Part shown: piece after piece, positions 14,445 to 24,078 of the stretch
Position numbering within the stretch: position 1 is the first letter of the stretch
How the letters are laid out: each line of letters opens with the position of its first letter
NCBI GenBank assembly: GCA_030262775.1
Contig: JAJSZP010000005.1
Coordinates: 1-37,217, forward strand
Source: Deltaproteobacteria bacterium
Lineage (GTDB): Bacteria > Desulfobacterota > Desulfobacteria > Desulfobacterales > ETH-SRB1
Direction: 5' to 3'
Length of the DNA: 37,217 nt
Notes under the pieces: generated by a model
Database searches by the model: none
What the model was told of the DNA's origin: nothing
What the model saw: only the letters and a program-made list of their open reading frames with translations
Translations under genes and position numbers: made by a program

Positions 14445-16490
14445 AACACTTTTTCCTGAAATAGCGGGAAATATCACTTTAAAAGAAGTCCCCACATCTT
14501 CTTTACTTTCAACAGTGATTTCTCCCCCATAGTCTTTAACAATATCATAACTTATAGATAACCCAAGTCCTGTTCCAGCGCCAATTTCTTTGGTTGTAAG
14601 AAATGGTTCAAAGATCTTGTCAATAATATCAGCCGGTATTCCTTTGCCGTTATCTGAAACTATTGCTACAACATGTTTGTCTTCCGCAAAGGTACTGACC
14701 TTTAGAATTTTTTTCCAGGTTTTTCCTCTTGCTTCCAAAGCATCGCGCGCATTAATAATCAGATTAATAAACACCTGTTCCAGTCTGTTATGATCCGCCA
14801 GTATGGGAGGAAGATTCTCGGCAAAATCCAACTCTATATGTATCTGATGAAGAGTTAATTGCTGGTTCAGCACCTGAAAAACATCCGCAATCGGTTTATT
14901 GATATTAATCTCGGCCCCTTTGACGTCAGATACTCTTGCGAAGTCTCTCATATGATTGATTATTGCGGATGCACGGTCAACGTAGCTGCTCATCTCTTCT
15001 GCCATGGTACGAAATGACTCTTTATCTATACTTTCACCTCTGTTTATCATCTTTATAAAAAAATCACTCCCCACCTTAATGACATTGAGAGGCTGATTCA
15101 ACTCATGGGCGATGCCGGAAGCCATAGTGCCAAGCGCCGACATCTTGCTGGCCTGAATTAACTGGGCTTCTTTTTCAACGCTTTCCGTAACATCTGACGT
15201 CGTTATAATCAGCGCATTTTGCTTCATATATTCTGCAAGACGCACATAAATGTTGACATAAAAAAATCCATTGTCTTTCCTGAAATGTTGCCTTTTGAAA
15301 TAAAGGAGAGTCTTGCCTTTTTTAATTGAAGCAAAATCATCAATCATATCTTCGCATGCTCTGTTTGAAAGATCAAAAAAGGACTTTTGCAAAAATTCTT
15401 CTCGCGAATACCCATAAAAACTTTGAGCTGTTTCGTTTACATCCAGGATGGCAAATGTCCTGCAGTCGACAATAAAAATCGGATTTGGATCAGTATTGAA
15501 CAGATCCCGATATTTTCTTTCAGAAATTATCAGTTCCATTTCAAATTGATTGCGACTGTGAAGCATATGTTTAAATGAATCGGCCAGCCGCATTATTTCA
15601 TCTCCGGAGTATTTTCTGTAAATTTCGCAATTAATACATCCCTCAACCTTTTCCGAAAACTTTCCCGAAGGCTCTGACCAGCGAAGAGTGTTCTGCACAA
15701 ACCAGCACGGTATGTCTGTCACGCCATATGCAGGACACTCTGTTTTGTTACAATCCGATTCTTCCCAACATTTAATAGTTTTGCCGAATTGAATTGTGGA
15801 TTTTCCGTGACTGGCCAGGTCTGCCATAGAGGTAAGCCTGGAAATAGGACGTGTAATATAATGCGAAAACCACAGGGCCAAAAAAAACCCCACAGCTCCC
15901 ATAAGAATCAGGGTGCCAGCAATTTCACGGTTTCTAAGCGCTATAATTCTTTTTTCTGTTGGTGACCAGCTAATCCCCACAGACAATACACCCAGCATAT
16001 TTCTTTCTGTTCCGTGACATTTATTGCAAGCTTTTTCATTTCTGATGGGCATAGCATAGCTGATAACTTTTTCTTTCCCATAGTATTCAAAGCCATTAAC
16101 CAGGCTTTTGCTTCGCAAACTCCTTTTAGTAATTTCAGAATTAACTGGACTGCCGATAAGTCCGGCATTACCGGCATACTTTATAATTCCGTCCCAATCA
16201 CAAAGAATGATTCTATATAACTCTTCAGCTTCATTCAAGTCTTCTAATATCTTCTGAACATATTCCATCTCACCATCAAGCATCGGATATTCGATGCTCC
16301 GCATAACAATCTTGCTGACCTTAAGCGCCCTGCCCTCTTGCTCCGCAGTATAAAACTTTATCTGCCTGATTGTCTGGTAATAAGTAAAAAGACCCATTAC
16401 ACCGCACAAAATCAGCGAGATCCCCAATATTATCTTATTTCTCAGGTTATTGCGAACAAGATTTGATATAGTGGCTATTTTAAATGGCAT
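14442..16490 (-). CDS. Membrane sensor kinase with a c-type heme motif and a Cys-rich insert
   Basis: 682 residues. Helix 1 at about 19-38, periplasmic sensor about 40-188, helix 2 at about 190-209, HAMP-like region, PAS about 325-440, DHp with His462 in [12 protein letters not shown], HATPase to the end ([25 protein letters not shown]). The periplasmic domain holds CNKCH (155-159), a covalent heme c site, so the sensor probably reads redox state or a diatomic ligand. Directly after HAMP lies a cytoplasmic segment with six Cys (241, 247, 252, 262, 285, 288; [17 protein letters not shown]....PCW....CINC) of the type seen in many deltaproteobacterial sensors and able to hold a metal or Fe-S centre. 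No ribosome-binding site is evident; two palindromic elements lie just upstream. It is the obvious partner of the sigma-54 regulator. Confidence 0.9.
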   Translation of the reverse strand: MPFKIATISNLVRNNLRNKIILGISLILCGVMGLFTYYQTIRQIKFYTAEQEGRALKVSKIVMRSIEYPMLDGEMEYVQKILEDLNEAEELYRIILCDWDGIIKYAGNAGLIGSPVNSEITKRSLRSKSLVNGFEYYGKEKVISYAMPIRNEKACNKCHGTERNMLGVLSVGISWSPTEKRIIALRNREIAGTLILMGAVGFFLALWFSHYITRPISRLTSMADLASHGKSTIQFGKTIKCWEESDCNKTECPAYGVTDIPCWFVQNTLRWSEPSGKFSEKVEGCINCEIYRKYSGDEIMRLADSFKHMLHSRNQFEMELIISERKYRDLFNTDPNPIFIVDCRTFAILDVNETAQSFYGYSREEFLQKSFFDLSNRACEDMIDDFASIKKGKTLLYFKRQHFRKDNGFFYVNIYVRLAEYMKQNALIITTSDVTESVEKEAQLIQASKMSALGTMASGIAHELNQPLNVIKVGSDFFIKMINRGESIDKESFRTMAEEMSSYVDRASAIINHMRDFARVSDVKGAEININKPIADVFQVLNQQLTLHQIHIELDFAENLPPILADHNRLEQVFINLIINARDALEARGKTWKKILKVSTFAEDKHVVAIVSDNGKGIPADIIDKIFEPFLTTKEIGAGTGLGLSISYDIVKDYGGEITVESKEDVGTSFKVIFPAISGKSV

Positions 16491-16506
16491 TGTTAAATAG
16501 TGTTTC

Positions 16507-16564
16507 AGTAGGGGCGATCCTTGTGATCGCCATGATTAGGGCGGATACAAGATTCGCCCCTACT
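16507..16564. repeat. Palindromic repeat of the GTAGGGGCGA type
   Basis: AGTAGGGGCGA (16507-16517) and TCGCCCCTACT (16554-16564) pair exactly. The interior (ATCCTTGTGATCGCC against GGGCGGATACAAGAT) also pairs imperfectly, so the whole 58 bases folds as one hairpin. Such units are scattered in many bacterial genomes. It sits 17 bases before the kinase ATG. Confidence 0.7.
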
Positions 16565-16567
16565 ATT

Positions 16568-16712
16568 TAGTGCCTAAACGAAAACTGCTAATTCTCCCAA
16601 TTTCTGCGTCAGGCTTAAATTTTACTCCTCAAAATACTCAATGTATTCCTGCGGTTAAAATTTTCGCCTTCCTTGAACTTGAAAAAATTTTCTAGTTTTC
16701 GTTCGGGCACTA
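16568..16712. mobile_element. MITE-like palindromic element overlapping the sigma-54 regulator stop codon
   Basis: Terminal inverted repeats TAGTGCCTAAACGAAAACT (16568-16586) and, on the other strand, TAGTGCCCGAACGAAAACT (16694-16712) match at 17 of 19 positions. Inside are further complementary segments (TTAAATTTT / TTAAAATTT) and a central AATAC-TCAAT-GTATT hairpin. There is no coding capacity. The terminal TAG supplies the stop codon of the regulator gene read on the minus strand. Confidence 0.75.
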
Positions 16713-18581
16713 TTTACTCGAATGAATATTATACTTTTTTAGCTTTGCATAAAGTGTGCTGCGGCTGATGTTCAGTTTTTTTGCAACCTGCAATTTATTC
16801 CATCTATACTCCTCCAGCACTCTGGCAAGAAACTTTCGTTCGTTCTCTTGAAATGAGCTTATGTTTTGCTCCTTATTTACAACAGAGTATATATCAAGCG
16901 GAAGGCTTTGTCCGCCAATAAATTTATCTTTGGTAAGAATAAATGCATGTTCAATAATATTTTCCAATTCCCTTACATTCCCGGGCCAACTGTAACGCAT
17001 CAATATATCCATAGCTTCCGAAGAAATTCCTTTTACTTTTTTATTCCCTCGCAAGTTCAGTCTTTTTAAAAAATGTTCAACTATAAGCGAGATATCATTT
17101 CGTCTCACCCTAAGGGGAGGAATATTTATTGGAATAACATTCAGACGGTAATATAGGTCCTCCCGGAAGTTCCCATTTTCCACCTCTTTTTTTAAATCCT
17201 TATTGGTAGCCGCTATTACTCTGATATCCACCTCAATAGTTTCCATACCCCCAGATCTTTCAAACGTTTGAAATTGAAGAAATCTAAGAAGTTTAACCTG
17301 CGACATAAGTGGAATTTCTCCGATTTCATCCAAAAAAAGAGTTCCCTTGTCAGCTAATTCAAATCGTCCTGGCTTCCGATGTATTGCGCCGGTAAATGCT
17401 CCTTTCTCATGGCCGAACAGCTCGCTTTCAAGTAGTGTCTGTGGATAGGCAGAACAATTAACAACAATAAAAGGGTTGTCTTTTCGATAACTATGCAAAT
17501 GAACGGCTCTTGCTACAAGCTCTTTCCCTGAACCACTCTCTCCCTGAATCAGCACAGTTGCATCGGTAGGAGCTATATCCAAAATCAACTTATAGAGCTG
17601 CTGCATTGTATGATCTTTCCCGATAATACCTCCATAGCCTGAAAACATTTTGACCTTATTCTCCAGCTCTTTCATTTTTTCGTTGTTCAGGGCAATTCTT
17701 CTTATAATGCCTGCAACCTGTGAAAGCATAAGATAGAAAAAACGTAAATCTTTCTCGGAAAAAACAATATGGACAGAGGCAATCAAAATCACCACCCCAA
17801 TAACGTCATCTTCCTTAATTATCGGAACAAGGGAGAGCGATTCATAGCCGTCAAAGCTTTTCAACCAGGGATATCCAGCAGCTCTAAGTTCATCAATATT
17901 CATGGGATGACGCATCAATCCAATAGCCGAGACAAGGCCTTCCCTGTCTTCAATATTCAGCTCTCTGTATCCATTAACCTTAACAAATCCTTTTTTCTCT
18001 TTATTAAGAATAAATGGGGCTATCTCTTCAAAAAAGAGTATATTTTTGGTTTGGTCGATTATAAAATCAAACGCCTCTCCAAGGGATTTTTTCTCACTGA
18101 TTTTGCGGGTTATATCGCAAAGAGATTCCATTTCCTTGTACGATTTTTCAAGTTCTCCGGTCTTTTCTTTTACTGCTTTTTCAAGATGGTAGGTATAATT
18201 CTTGAGTCTTTTTTTGATTTTCAATTTCTCTTCAGCGCGTTTTAATGCTACTAAAATGGCTTCTTCATTAATAGGTTTTGTGATAAAATCAGATGCATCA
18301 AGCTGTAATGCTTTCACAGCAAGCTTCATATCTCCATCGCCTGTTATCACAATAACCTCTGTTTCCGGGTTGATCTCCTTGATCCTTTTTAAAACACCTA
18401 TACCATCTATTCCCGGCATTTTTATATCCGTCAAAACAATAGAAGGAGCTTCTTGTTCACAAAGCTCAATTCCACTCTTTCCGTTTTTCGCTGTTATAAC
18501 ATCATAACCTTCACTTCTAAGTGATATGCTCAGTAGTTTTCTGATGCCCGCGTCATCATCTATTAACAAGATTTTTAACAT
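16710..18581 (-). CDS. Sigma-54-dependent response regulator (REC-GAF-AAA+-HTH), fully active type
   Basis: 623 residues. REC 1-120 with Asp52 and Lys102; coiled-coil linker 120-160; GAF-like domain about 155-300; AAA+ about 315-550; HTH about 578-616. All catalytic elements are intact: Walker A GESGSGKE (347-354), GAFTGA (394-399), Walker B FLDEIGE (416-422), arginine fingers in FREDLYYRL (472-480) and sensor II GNVRELE. The HTH ([23 protein letters not shown]) is almost the same as in the degenerate regulator of the mrp operon. It heads an operon with the heme/Cys kinase, a REC-PAS kinase and a REC protein. A likely target is the sigma-54 promoter at 10745-10760. The stop codon lies within the end of a palindromic element. 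Only a weak GAAGAA precedes ATG. Confidence 0.93.
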   Translation of the reverse strand: MLKILLIDDDAGIRKLLSISLRSEGYDVITAKNGKSGIELCEQEAPSIVLTDIKMPGIDGIGVLKRIKEINPETEVIVITGDGDMKLAVKALQLDASDFITKPINEEAILVALKRAEEKLKIKKRLKNYTYHLEKAVKEKTGELEKSYKEMESLCDITRKISEKKSLGEAFDFIIDQTKNILFFEEIAPFILNKEKKGFVKVNGYRELNIEDREGLVSAIGLMRHPMNIDELRAAGYPWLKSFDGYESLSLVPIIKEDDVIGVVILIASVHIVFSEKDLRFFYLMLSQVAGIIRRIALNNEKMKELENKVKMFSGYGGIIGKDHTMQQLYKLILDIAPTDATVLIQGESGSGKELVARAVHLHSYRKDNPFIVVNCSAYPQTLLESELFGHEKGAFTGAIHRKPGRFELADKGTLFLDEIGEIPLMSQVKLLRFLQFQTFERSGGMETIEVDIRVIAATNKDLKKEVENGNFREDLYYRLNVIPINIPPLRVRRNDISLIVEHFLKRLNLRGNKKVKGISSEAMDILMRYSWPGNVRELENIIEHAFILTKDKFIGGQSLPLDIYSVVNKEQNISSFQENERKFLARVLEEYRWNKLQVAKKLNISRSTLYAKLKKYNIHSSK

Positions 18582-18892
18582 TACAATTCTTCATATTTTG
18601 AGACCGTTGAAAAATATTTAACATAGGTATAAAAAACAATCAAAAATCATAAATATAAGTCAAAATAATAGGACAATATTTAGTGCATTGTCAATAAAAT
18701 AAGTATTTAAGTGTTTAAGTGAGCACTGATTTTTGCCTCCTGTTTTGTTTACAAAAAACGGTTATCATGATATAAATATCATTTATATGATTTGTGAATC
18801 AATTCATAACTATCTACAACCTAAGGTATAAATGTAAATAATTCAGACCAAAAAAACGTTTTCTCTGACATATAATATAAAGGGTGGAAAAA
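18582..18892. promoter_or_regulatory. Divergent intergenic region between the sigma-54 regulator and ETF-QO genes
   Basis: 311 AT-rich bases with no coding potential. It has to hold promoters for both directions. One good sigma-70-like promoter is seen for the plus strand (18748-18776). I found no GG-N10-GC sigma-54 signature for either gene, which suggests the regulator does not control its own operon through sigma-54 here. Confidence 0.5.
18748..18776 (+). promoter_or_regulatory. Sigma-70-like promoter of the ETF-QO to RACo operon
   Basis: TTTACA (18748-18753) and TATAAA (18771-18776) each match consensus at five of six positions with the ideal 17-base spacing. Transcription would start near 18783, about 110 bases before the ATG. 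Confidence 0.6.
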
Positions 18893-20563
18893 ATGAACAC
18901 TGAACGCGAAAAAATCGAATTTGACGTGTTGTTTGTTGGAGGCGGCCCTGCAAGCCTTGCAGGCGCAATAAAATTGATGCAGATTGCAAGAAAAAAAGAT
19001 ATAAATATTGAGACGGCTCTCATTGAAAAAGGATCAAATATAGGATCGAACGCTTTGAGCGGAGCTGTTTTAAATCCCATTGCATTAAAAGAGCTTGTAC
19101 CTGATTTTCTGCAAAGAGGCTGTCCAATTGAAAAAACGGTAAGGGGTGACGAATTTTACTTCCTGACAAAAAATAAATATTATCATCTGCCTGTTATACC
19201 AAGACATATGCATAACAAAAATTTCTTTATTATCAGTTTGTCTAAATTTACAAAGTGGCTTGCGAGCATAGCAGAAGAACTAGGGGTAAACATATTTCCC
19301 GGTTTTGCCGGGAAAGAGATTCTTTATGCTTTAGATCAAAAAACAATAACCGGAGTCCGCACAGGTGATAAAGGCATTGGAAAGGACGGAAGTCCAAAGG
19401 GCAATTTTGAACCAGGAATAGATTTACTGGCTAAAGTTACTGTTTTGGGAGAAGGTTCAAAAGGAAGCCTTATCAGAGATATTGCGGAAAAACTTGATAT
19501 TTTTTCCGGGAAAATGCCGCAGGTTTTTGAAACTGGAATCAAAGAAGTTATACAGCTTCCTGAAAAAAACTATTTTACAACCAGCAAAGGCAACGATATT
19601 CATACTTTTGGTTATCCATTGGGAATTAATACACCTGGCGGCGGATTTATTTATGAAATGAAAGACAACAAAATTTCTTTAGGTTATCTTACTGCTCTAT
19701 CATATAGCAATCCAATGCTTGATCCTTACGAAGAATTCATAAAATTCAAGCAGCACCCTTTTATAGCAAACATTATTAAGAACGGTAAAGTGACAGAACA
19801 AGGCGCAAGGACTGTTCCTGCTGGAGGATATTTTACAATGCCGGTGCTTTCTGTCGATGGTGGAGTGTTTGTCGGGGGCTGTGCTTCAATACATAATACT
19901 CCGGGACTTAAAGGCATCCATGTATCCATGAAGTCCGGTATGCTGGCAGCAGAAGCAATCATGAAATCCATTGAAAAAAACAGCTTTGCTCAGAAAACTC
20001 TCGGTCATTATCATGAATTATTTGAAAAAAGCTGGGTAAAGGAAGAAATTTTTGAAGGAAGAAATTTTTCACAGGCTCTTTCTAAAAATGGATTGCTTAA
20101 ATTTATACTTCTTGGATCCCAGTATTTCACAAAAGGACGAGGTATATATGATAAGATGCCTATTGAAAAAGATTACAAGAAATTAAGGATCGCAAAAAAT
20201 GGTGGGCATGCCGGAAAAAATTTGGACAAAAAGGTCTTTGATGGTGTTTTGTATGTAGATAAACTTACAGGTGTTTATCTTTCAAAAACAATGCACAGAG
20301 AAGATCAGCCGTGCCATATTATAGTTCATGACAAGAATCTTTGTGTTAATCAATGTTTCACAGACTATCAATGCCCCTGTACTAAATTTTGTCCAGGTAA
20401 TGTTTACGAAATTGAAATAGACGAAAAAACTTCTCAAAGACGACTTAAACTTAACCCGGCCAACTGCCTTCACTGCAAAACCTGCGAGATCAAAGATCCG
20501 TTCAGGAATATTACCTGGATATGCCCGGAAGGTGGCGATGGCCCAGGTTATACTATACTTTAG
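18893..20563 (+). CDS. Electron-transfer flavoprotein:quinone oxidoreductase
   Basis: 556 residues from the ATG at 18893, which has AGGGTGG five bases upstream; a GTG three codons earlier overlaps that site and is less likely. The N-terminus has the FAD-binding GGGPASLAGAIKL motif. The middle carries the quinone-reductase fold with GxxxGxxFxxG-like HNTPGLKGIHVSMKSGMLAAEAI. The C-terminus holds a [4Fe-4S] ferredoxin-like domain with CPCTKFCPGNVYEI, NCLHCKTCEIKDP and WICPEGGDGPGY. The enzyme takes electrons from reduced ETF and passes them to the membrane quinone pool, linking acyl-CoA or other flavin-dependent dehydrogenations to respiration. It is membrane-associated without a clear membrane-spanning helix. 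First gene of a plus-strand cluster; the gap of 140 bases to cooC leaves open whether they share one transcript. Confidence 0.93.
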   Translation: MNTEREKIEFDVLFVGGGPASLAGAIKLMQIARKKDINIETALIEKGSNIGSNALSGAVLNPIALKELVPDFLQRGCPIEKTVRGDEFYFLTKNKYYHLPVIPRHMHNKNFFIISLSKFTKWLASIAEELGVNIFPGFAGKEILYALDQKTITGVRTGDKGIGKDGSPKGNFEPGIDLLAKVTVLGEGSKGSLIRDIAEKLDIFSGKMPQVFETGIKEVIQLPEKNYFTTSKGNDIHTFGYPLGINTPGGGFIYEMKDNKISLGYLTALSYSNPMLDPYEEFIKFKQHPFIANIIKNGKVTEQGARTVPAGGYFTMPVLSVDGGVFVGGCASIHNTPGLKGIHVSMKSGMLAAEAIMKSIEKNSFAQKTLGHYHELFEKSWVKEEIFEGRNFSQALSKNGLLKFILLGSQYFTKGRGIYDKMPIEKDYKKLRIAKNGGHAGKNLDKKVFDGVLYVDKLTGVYLSKTMHREDQPCHIIVHDKNLCVNQCFTDYQCPCTKFCPGNVYEIEIDEKTSQRRLKLNPANCLHCKTCEIKDPFRNITWICPEGGDGPGYTIL

Positions 20564-20703
20564 AGTTTGCAGGAATTGGGAATCGGGGCTAATAATGTTG
20601 CCTAAAATACTGCTGATAACAAATACTTGACTGTTTTGTTAAACTGGCATAATTATTTAAAAATTATATTACGCACCAATATTTTTGGAGAGATAGATAT
20701 TAT

Positions 20704-21453
20704 ATGCCTTTTTCAATTGCCCTGGCCGGAAAAGGAGGTACAGGCAAAACTACAATAGCAGGAATGCTGATTAAATATTTAGTGCTCAAGGGAAAAAGCC
20801 CCGTACTTGCAGTAGATGCGGATTCAAATGCAAATTTAAACGAAGTACTTGGCCTTGAGATCAAAGATACACTTGGGAATGCCCGTGAAGAAATGAAAAA
20901 AGGAAAAGTCCCCAGCGGCATGACCAAAGATGTCTTTATGTCAATGAAACTGGAACAGGCTATTGTTGAAACCAAAGGATATGATCTAATTGTTATGGGA
21001 CAACCTGAAGGAGCGGGTTGTTACTGTGCTGCAAATAATCTTCTAACAGGATTTCTTGAACGGCTTACAGGCAACTATCCTTATATAGTAACGGATAATG
21101 AGGCCGGCATGGAGCATATCAGTCGTTTAACAACAAGAAACGTTGATATTCTGCTTATTGTTTCCGACACATCAAGGCGAGGACTGCAAACAGCTATTAG
21201 AATTAACCGACTTGCAGATAACTTAAATATAGGGGTTTCAAAAAGCTATCTGATTATTAATAAGGTAAAGGAGAAACCATCTGAAGTTGTATTTGATATG
21301 ATTCAAAATAATGGCATTGAAATCGCTGGAACAATACCTGATGATAGCACTCTTTACGAATATGACTTAAATGGAATCCCTACTATTCAAATGCCTAATG
21401 ACAATAAGGCTGTTAAAGCGGCATTTGAATTATTTAATAATATTATTAAATAA
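20704..21453 (+). CDS. cooC: CooC-type ATPase for Ni insertion into CO dehydrogenase
   Basis: 249 residues of the MinD/NifH-like P-loop class. GKGGTGKTT at 9-17 is the deviant Walker A motif of this class. Cys106 and Cys108 in GAGCYCAANN form the CxC pair that binds metal at the dimer interface of CooC. DNEAGMEHISRLTT and VSDTSRRGLQTA are typical of CooC proteins. It matures the nickel-iron-sulfur centre of carbon monoxide dehydrogenase (CODH/ACS), which these organisms use in the Wood-Ljungdahl pathway; the CODH genes are not in the window. GGAGAG lies 11 bases before the ATG. Only 74 bases separate it from the following deacetylase gene. Confidence 0.92.
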   Translation: MPFSIALAGKGGTGKTTIAGMLIKYLVLKGKSPVLAVDADSNANLNEVLGLEIKDTLGNAREEMKKGKVPSGMTKDVFMSMKLEQAIVETKGYDLIVMGQPEGAGCYCAANNLLTGFLERLTGNYPYIVTDNEAGMEHISRLTTRNVDILLIVSDTSRRGLQTAIRINRLADNLNIGVSKSYLIINKVKEKPSEVVFDMIQNNGIEIAGTIPDDSTLYEYDLNGIPTIQMPNDNKAVKAAFELFNNIIK

Positions 21454-21527
21454 TTCAAGTCTCGCTCCCAACTTTATTTATCAAAGACTTTAAAGGACTG
21501 AATAACTAATTTAATTAAGAGGCAGTT

Positions 21528-22478
21528 ATGAATAAAACTGGGTTTCTATATGATGAAAGATATTTACTTCACAATACCGGCCCATACCATCCTGAGGTTC
21601 CTGCAAGGCTGGAAGCTATTTATAGCGGAATAAAAGACACAAATCTTCTTTCCATGCTAACCTTGATCAAGGCAAGCAGCGCGGATCTTAAGTGGATAGA
21701 AACTGTGCATGAAAAAAACTATATTAATCGCTTTAAAGATGCTTGTCTCGCGGGAAAAAAGATATTCGACAGTCCGGATAATCAGATGTGTCCTGAAACT
21801 TATGATACAGCCCTGCTAGCAGTAGGGGGCATTCTTGATACAATAGATCTGGTCATGAAAAACAAAATTGATAACGCCTTCTGTGCTGTGAGGCCTCCAG
21901 GGCATCATGCTGAAATTAGCAAAGCTATGGGGTTCTGCTATTTCAACAATGTTGCAATTGCTGCAAGGTATCTTCAAAAAGAATGGAATATAAAAAAGGT
22001 CGGTATCGTTGATTTTGATGTTCATCATGGTAATGGGACTCAACATATTTTTGAACAAGATCCATCTGTATTTTATTATTCAATTCATCAACATCCCTCG
22101 TTTGGATACCCGGGTACCGGTCAAGAATTCGAAAAGGGATCAGGGCCCGGCTATGGATTTACATTGAACTCTCCTGTCTTGCCGGACCAGGGAGACAGTG
22201 AATATAAAAAATTTTTTGAAAATGATCTTTTAGCTGCCTTCGAAACATTCAAGCCTGAAGTTATTATTGTATCTACAGGTTTTGATGCTCATGTTGATGA
22301 TGATATGTCAGATATCAGGTTGTCAACAGAAGGTTTTTCCTGGATAATGGGAAAAATAGTCAAAATGGCAAGCATTTATTCTAACGGCAGATTAATTTCT
22401 GTGCTGGAAGGAGGATATTCCCTTAAACGCCTTCCGGAACTGGCGAAAAATCATGTTGAAATTCTATTAAACAGTTAG
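21528..22478 (+). CDS. Histone-deacetylase-family protein (AcuC-like)
   Basis: 316 residues. The zinc deacetylase signatures are all visible: RPPGHHAEISKAMGFCYFNN (catalytic His pair), DFDVHHGNGTQHIF (zinc ligands Asp and His), and VSTGFDAHVDDD (third ligand Asp). RPPGHH is the class II style of the family. It probably removes acyl groups from lysines or small polyamine-like substrates in the cytoplasm; in Bacillus AcuC deacetylates acetyl-CoA synthetase. The next gene is a CBS protein of AcuB type, and acuB-acuC linkage supports a role in controlling acetyl-CoA metabolism. AAGAGGC precedes ATG. Substrate not deducible. Confidence 0.9.
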   Translation: MNKTGFLYDERYLLHNTGPYHPEVPARLEAIYSGIKDTNLLSMLTLIKASSADLKWIETVHEKNYINRFKDACLAGKKIFDSPDNQMCPETYDTALLAVGGILDTIDLVMKNKIDNAFCAVRPPGHHAEISKAMGFCYFNNVAIAARYLQKEWNIKKVGIVDFDVHHGNGTQHIFEQDPSVFYYSIHQHPSFGYPGTGQEFEKGSGPGYGFTLNSPVLPDQGDSEYKKFFENDLLAAFETFKPEVIIVSTGFDAHVDDDMSDIRLSTEGFSWIMGKIVKMASIYSNGRLISVLEGGYSLKRLPELAKNHVEILLNS

Positions 22479-22510
22479 GTTATTGGAAGTCAAAATGTCT
22501 GGAGGATAAA

Positions 22511-23188
22511 ATGTTTGTCAGCCAATCAATGACCAGAGAGGTCATAACAATTAACAAAGATGCTGATATTTTTGAAGCAAAAGACAAAATGACCAAACAC
22601 CGTATACGCCATCTTCCGGTAGTAGCTAAGGATAATCGTATTATAGGTATTGTTTCGGATCGTGATATACGAAGCGCTCTTCCCTGCAGCCTGTTAAAAG
22701 ATTACGATACAGGAAAAGTAAGGGAAAAACTTTTAGCGTTTAAGATTAAAGATATAATGATAATTGATCCCTTTACTGTTTCTTTGTCATATACCATTCA
22801 AGATGCCATTATGCTTATGCAGAAAACACGCGTTGGAGCATTCCCTGTTGTAGATAAACAAGGCAGAATTAAAGGCATCATCTCTACTCGTGACCTTTTG
22901 CACGCATTTATCAATGTTCTGGGTATAGAAGAATCCGGAACTCTATTATGTATTATTGCAGAAGAAAAAATCGGCCAGTTAAAAAAAATTGTTGATGCCA
23001 TAACCGAGGAAAATATTTCTTTTGGCAGTGTTCTTGTAGCCAGATACTGGGATGAAGGCAAAAAAGCCGTCTTCCCATACCTTTTAACAAAAAAGGTAAG
23101 TCACGTAAAAAGAAAACTTAAGAAAATGGGCTACACTCTTCTTGACCCGACAGAATGGTATATTAATCAGATAGCTCAAGACAACTGA
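22511..23188 (+). CDS. CBS-pair protein with ACT-like C-terminus (AcuB-like)
   Basis: 225 residues: CBS 1 at about 7-60 (MTKHRIRHLPVVAKDNRIIGIVSDRDIR), CBS 2 at about 76-135 (MQKTRVGAFPVVDKQGRIKGIISTRDLL), then about 80 residues resembling the ACT-like domain of AcuB (GIEESGTLLCIIAEEK....VDAITEENI). CBS pairs bind adenine nucleotides, so it may sense energy or acyl-CoA state. GGAGG with normal spacing before the ATG and only 32 bases after the deacetylase gene, so probably translated from the same message as its partner. Confidence 0.9.
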   Translation: MFVSQSMTREVITINKDADIFEAKDKMTKHRIRHLPVVAKDNRIIGIVSDRDIRSALPCSLLKDYDTGKVREKLLAFKIKDIMIIDPFTVSLSYTIQDAIMLMQKTRVGAFPVVDKQGRIKGIISTRDLLHAFINVLGIEESGTLLCIIAEEKIGQLKKIVDAITEENISFGSVLVARYWDEGKKAVFPYLLTKKVSHVKRKLKKMGYTLLDPTEWYINQIAQDN

Positions 23189-23234
23189 TTTAATAAACGC
23201 AAATTTCACACCCTTAATTTCTATCGGTGTTAAA

Positions 23235-24074
23235 ATGTATATTAAATGCTGGGGATCAAGAGGTTCTATCCCTGTGTCAGGAAAAGATTATATTAAATAC
23301 GGCGGCGATACAACCTGCCTGGAAATAAGAAGCAATAACAACGATATAATTATCGTTGATACCGGCACTGGAATTCGAAGGCTTGGGAACCAGTTAATAG
23401 AAGAAAGTCTATATAAATATAATATTATCTTCACGCATGCCCACTGGGATCATATAATGGGTTCCCCTTTTTTTAAACCGCTTTATTCCAAACATGCCGA
23501 ATTCCGAATGCATGAATGCCCGTTTCACAATAAATTTGTGGAAATCATGCTTTCAAAAATTATGGCCCCGCCTTATTTTCCTGTAGGGAATTCTGATTTA
23601 AGGGCAAAAATATCCTATGAAAAAGCATGTCAAACAAAATTCGAAATAGGATCTGTCACAATAATACCCATCCCTATCAGCCATCCTAACCGTGGCAGTG
23701 GATATAAATTTATTGAAGACGGTAAATCTTTTGTTTTTCTTACAGATAATGAACTGGGGTTTACACATCCTGGAGGTCTGGACTATAAAGACTATCTTGA
23801 ATTCTCTTATGAAGCGGATCTGCTTATTCACGATGCAGAATATACACCTGATGAATATAAAGGGACTATTGAATGGGGCCACTCGGTATATACCGATGCG
23901 CTTGATCTTGCTTCTGAAGCCGGGGTAAAAAAGTTGGGACTTTTTCACATTAACCAGGAAAGAATTGATAGTGAAATGGATAAAATTGTTGAAGATTGCA
24001 TGAAAAGTATAGCTAAAAAAGACCATAAATTTGAATGTTTCGCAGTAACTAGCGACATGAGTTTCGTTTTATAA
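23235..24074 (+). CDS. Metallo-beta-lactamase-fold hydrolase (PhnP / cyclic-phosphodiesterase-like)
   Basis: 279 residues. The metal site FTHAHWDHIMG (HxHxDH) lies at about 72-82, with further ligands in ISHPNRG, LTDNELG, HDAEYTPDEY and WGHSVYTDALDLA. The N-terminal WGSRGSIPVSG and KYGGDTTCLEI are characteristic of a bacterial branch near PhnP and RNase Z that is often found beside signalling genes. The likely activity is phosphodiester hydrolysis; substrate unknown. No good ribosome-binding site is visible before the ATG. It is followed by the RACo-like gene after only four bases, pointing to coupled expression. Confidence 0.88.
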   Translation: MYIKCWGSRGSIPVSGKDYIKYGGDTTCLEIRSNNNDIIIVDTGTGIRRLGNQLIEESLYKYNIIFTHAHWDHIMGSPFFKPLYSKHAEFRMHECPFHNKFVEIMLSKIMAPPYFPVGNSDLRAKISYEKACQTKFEIGSVTIIPIPISHPNRGSGYKFIEDGKSFVFLTDNELGFTHPGGLDYKDYLEFSYEADLLIHDAEYTPDEYKGTIEWGHSVYTDALDLASEAGVKKLGLFHINQERIDSEMDKIVEDCMKSIAKKDHKFECFAVTSDMSFVL

Positions 24075-24078
24075 ATTA

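Noticed and set aside
20627-20653. TTGACT / CATAAT pair before cooC as a possible internal promoter
   Set aside because: The spacing is only 15 bases and -10 is weak; a separate cooC promoter cannot be claimed from it.
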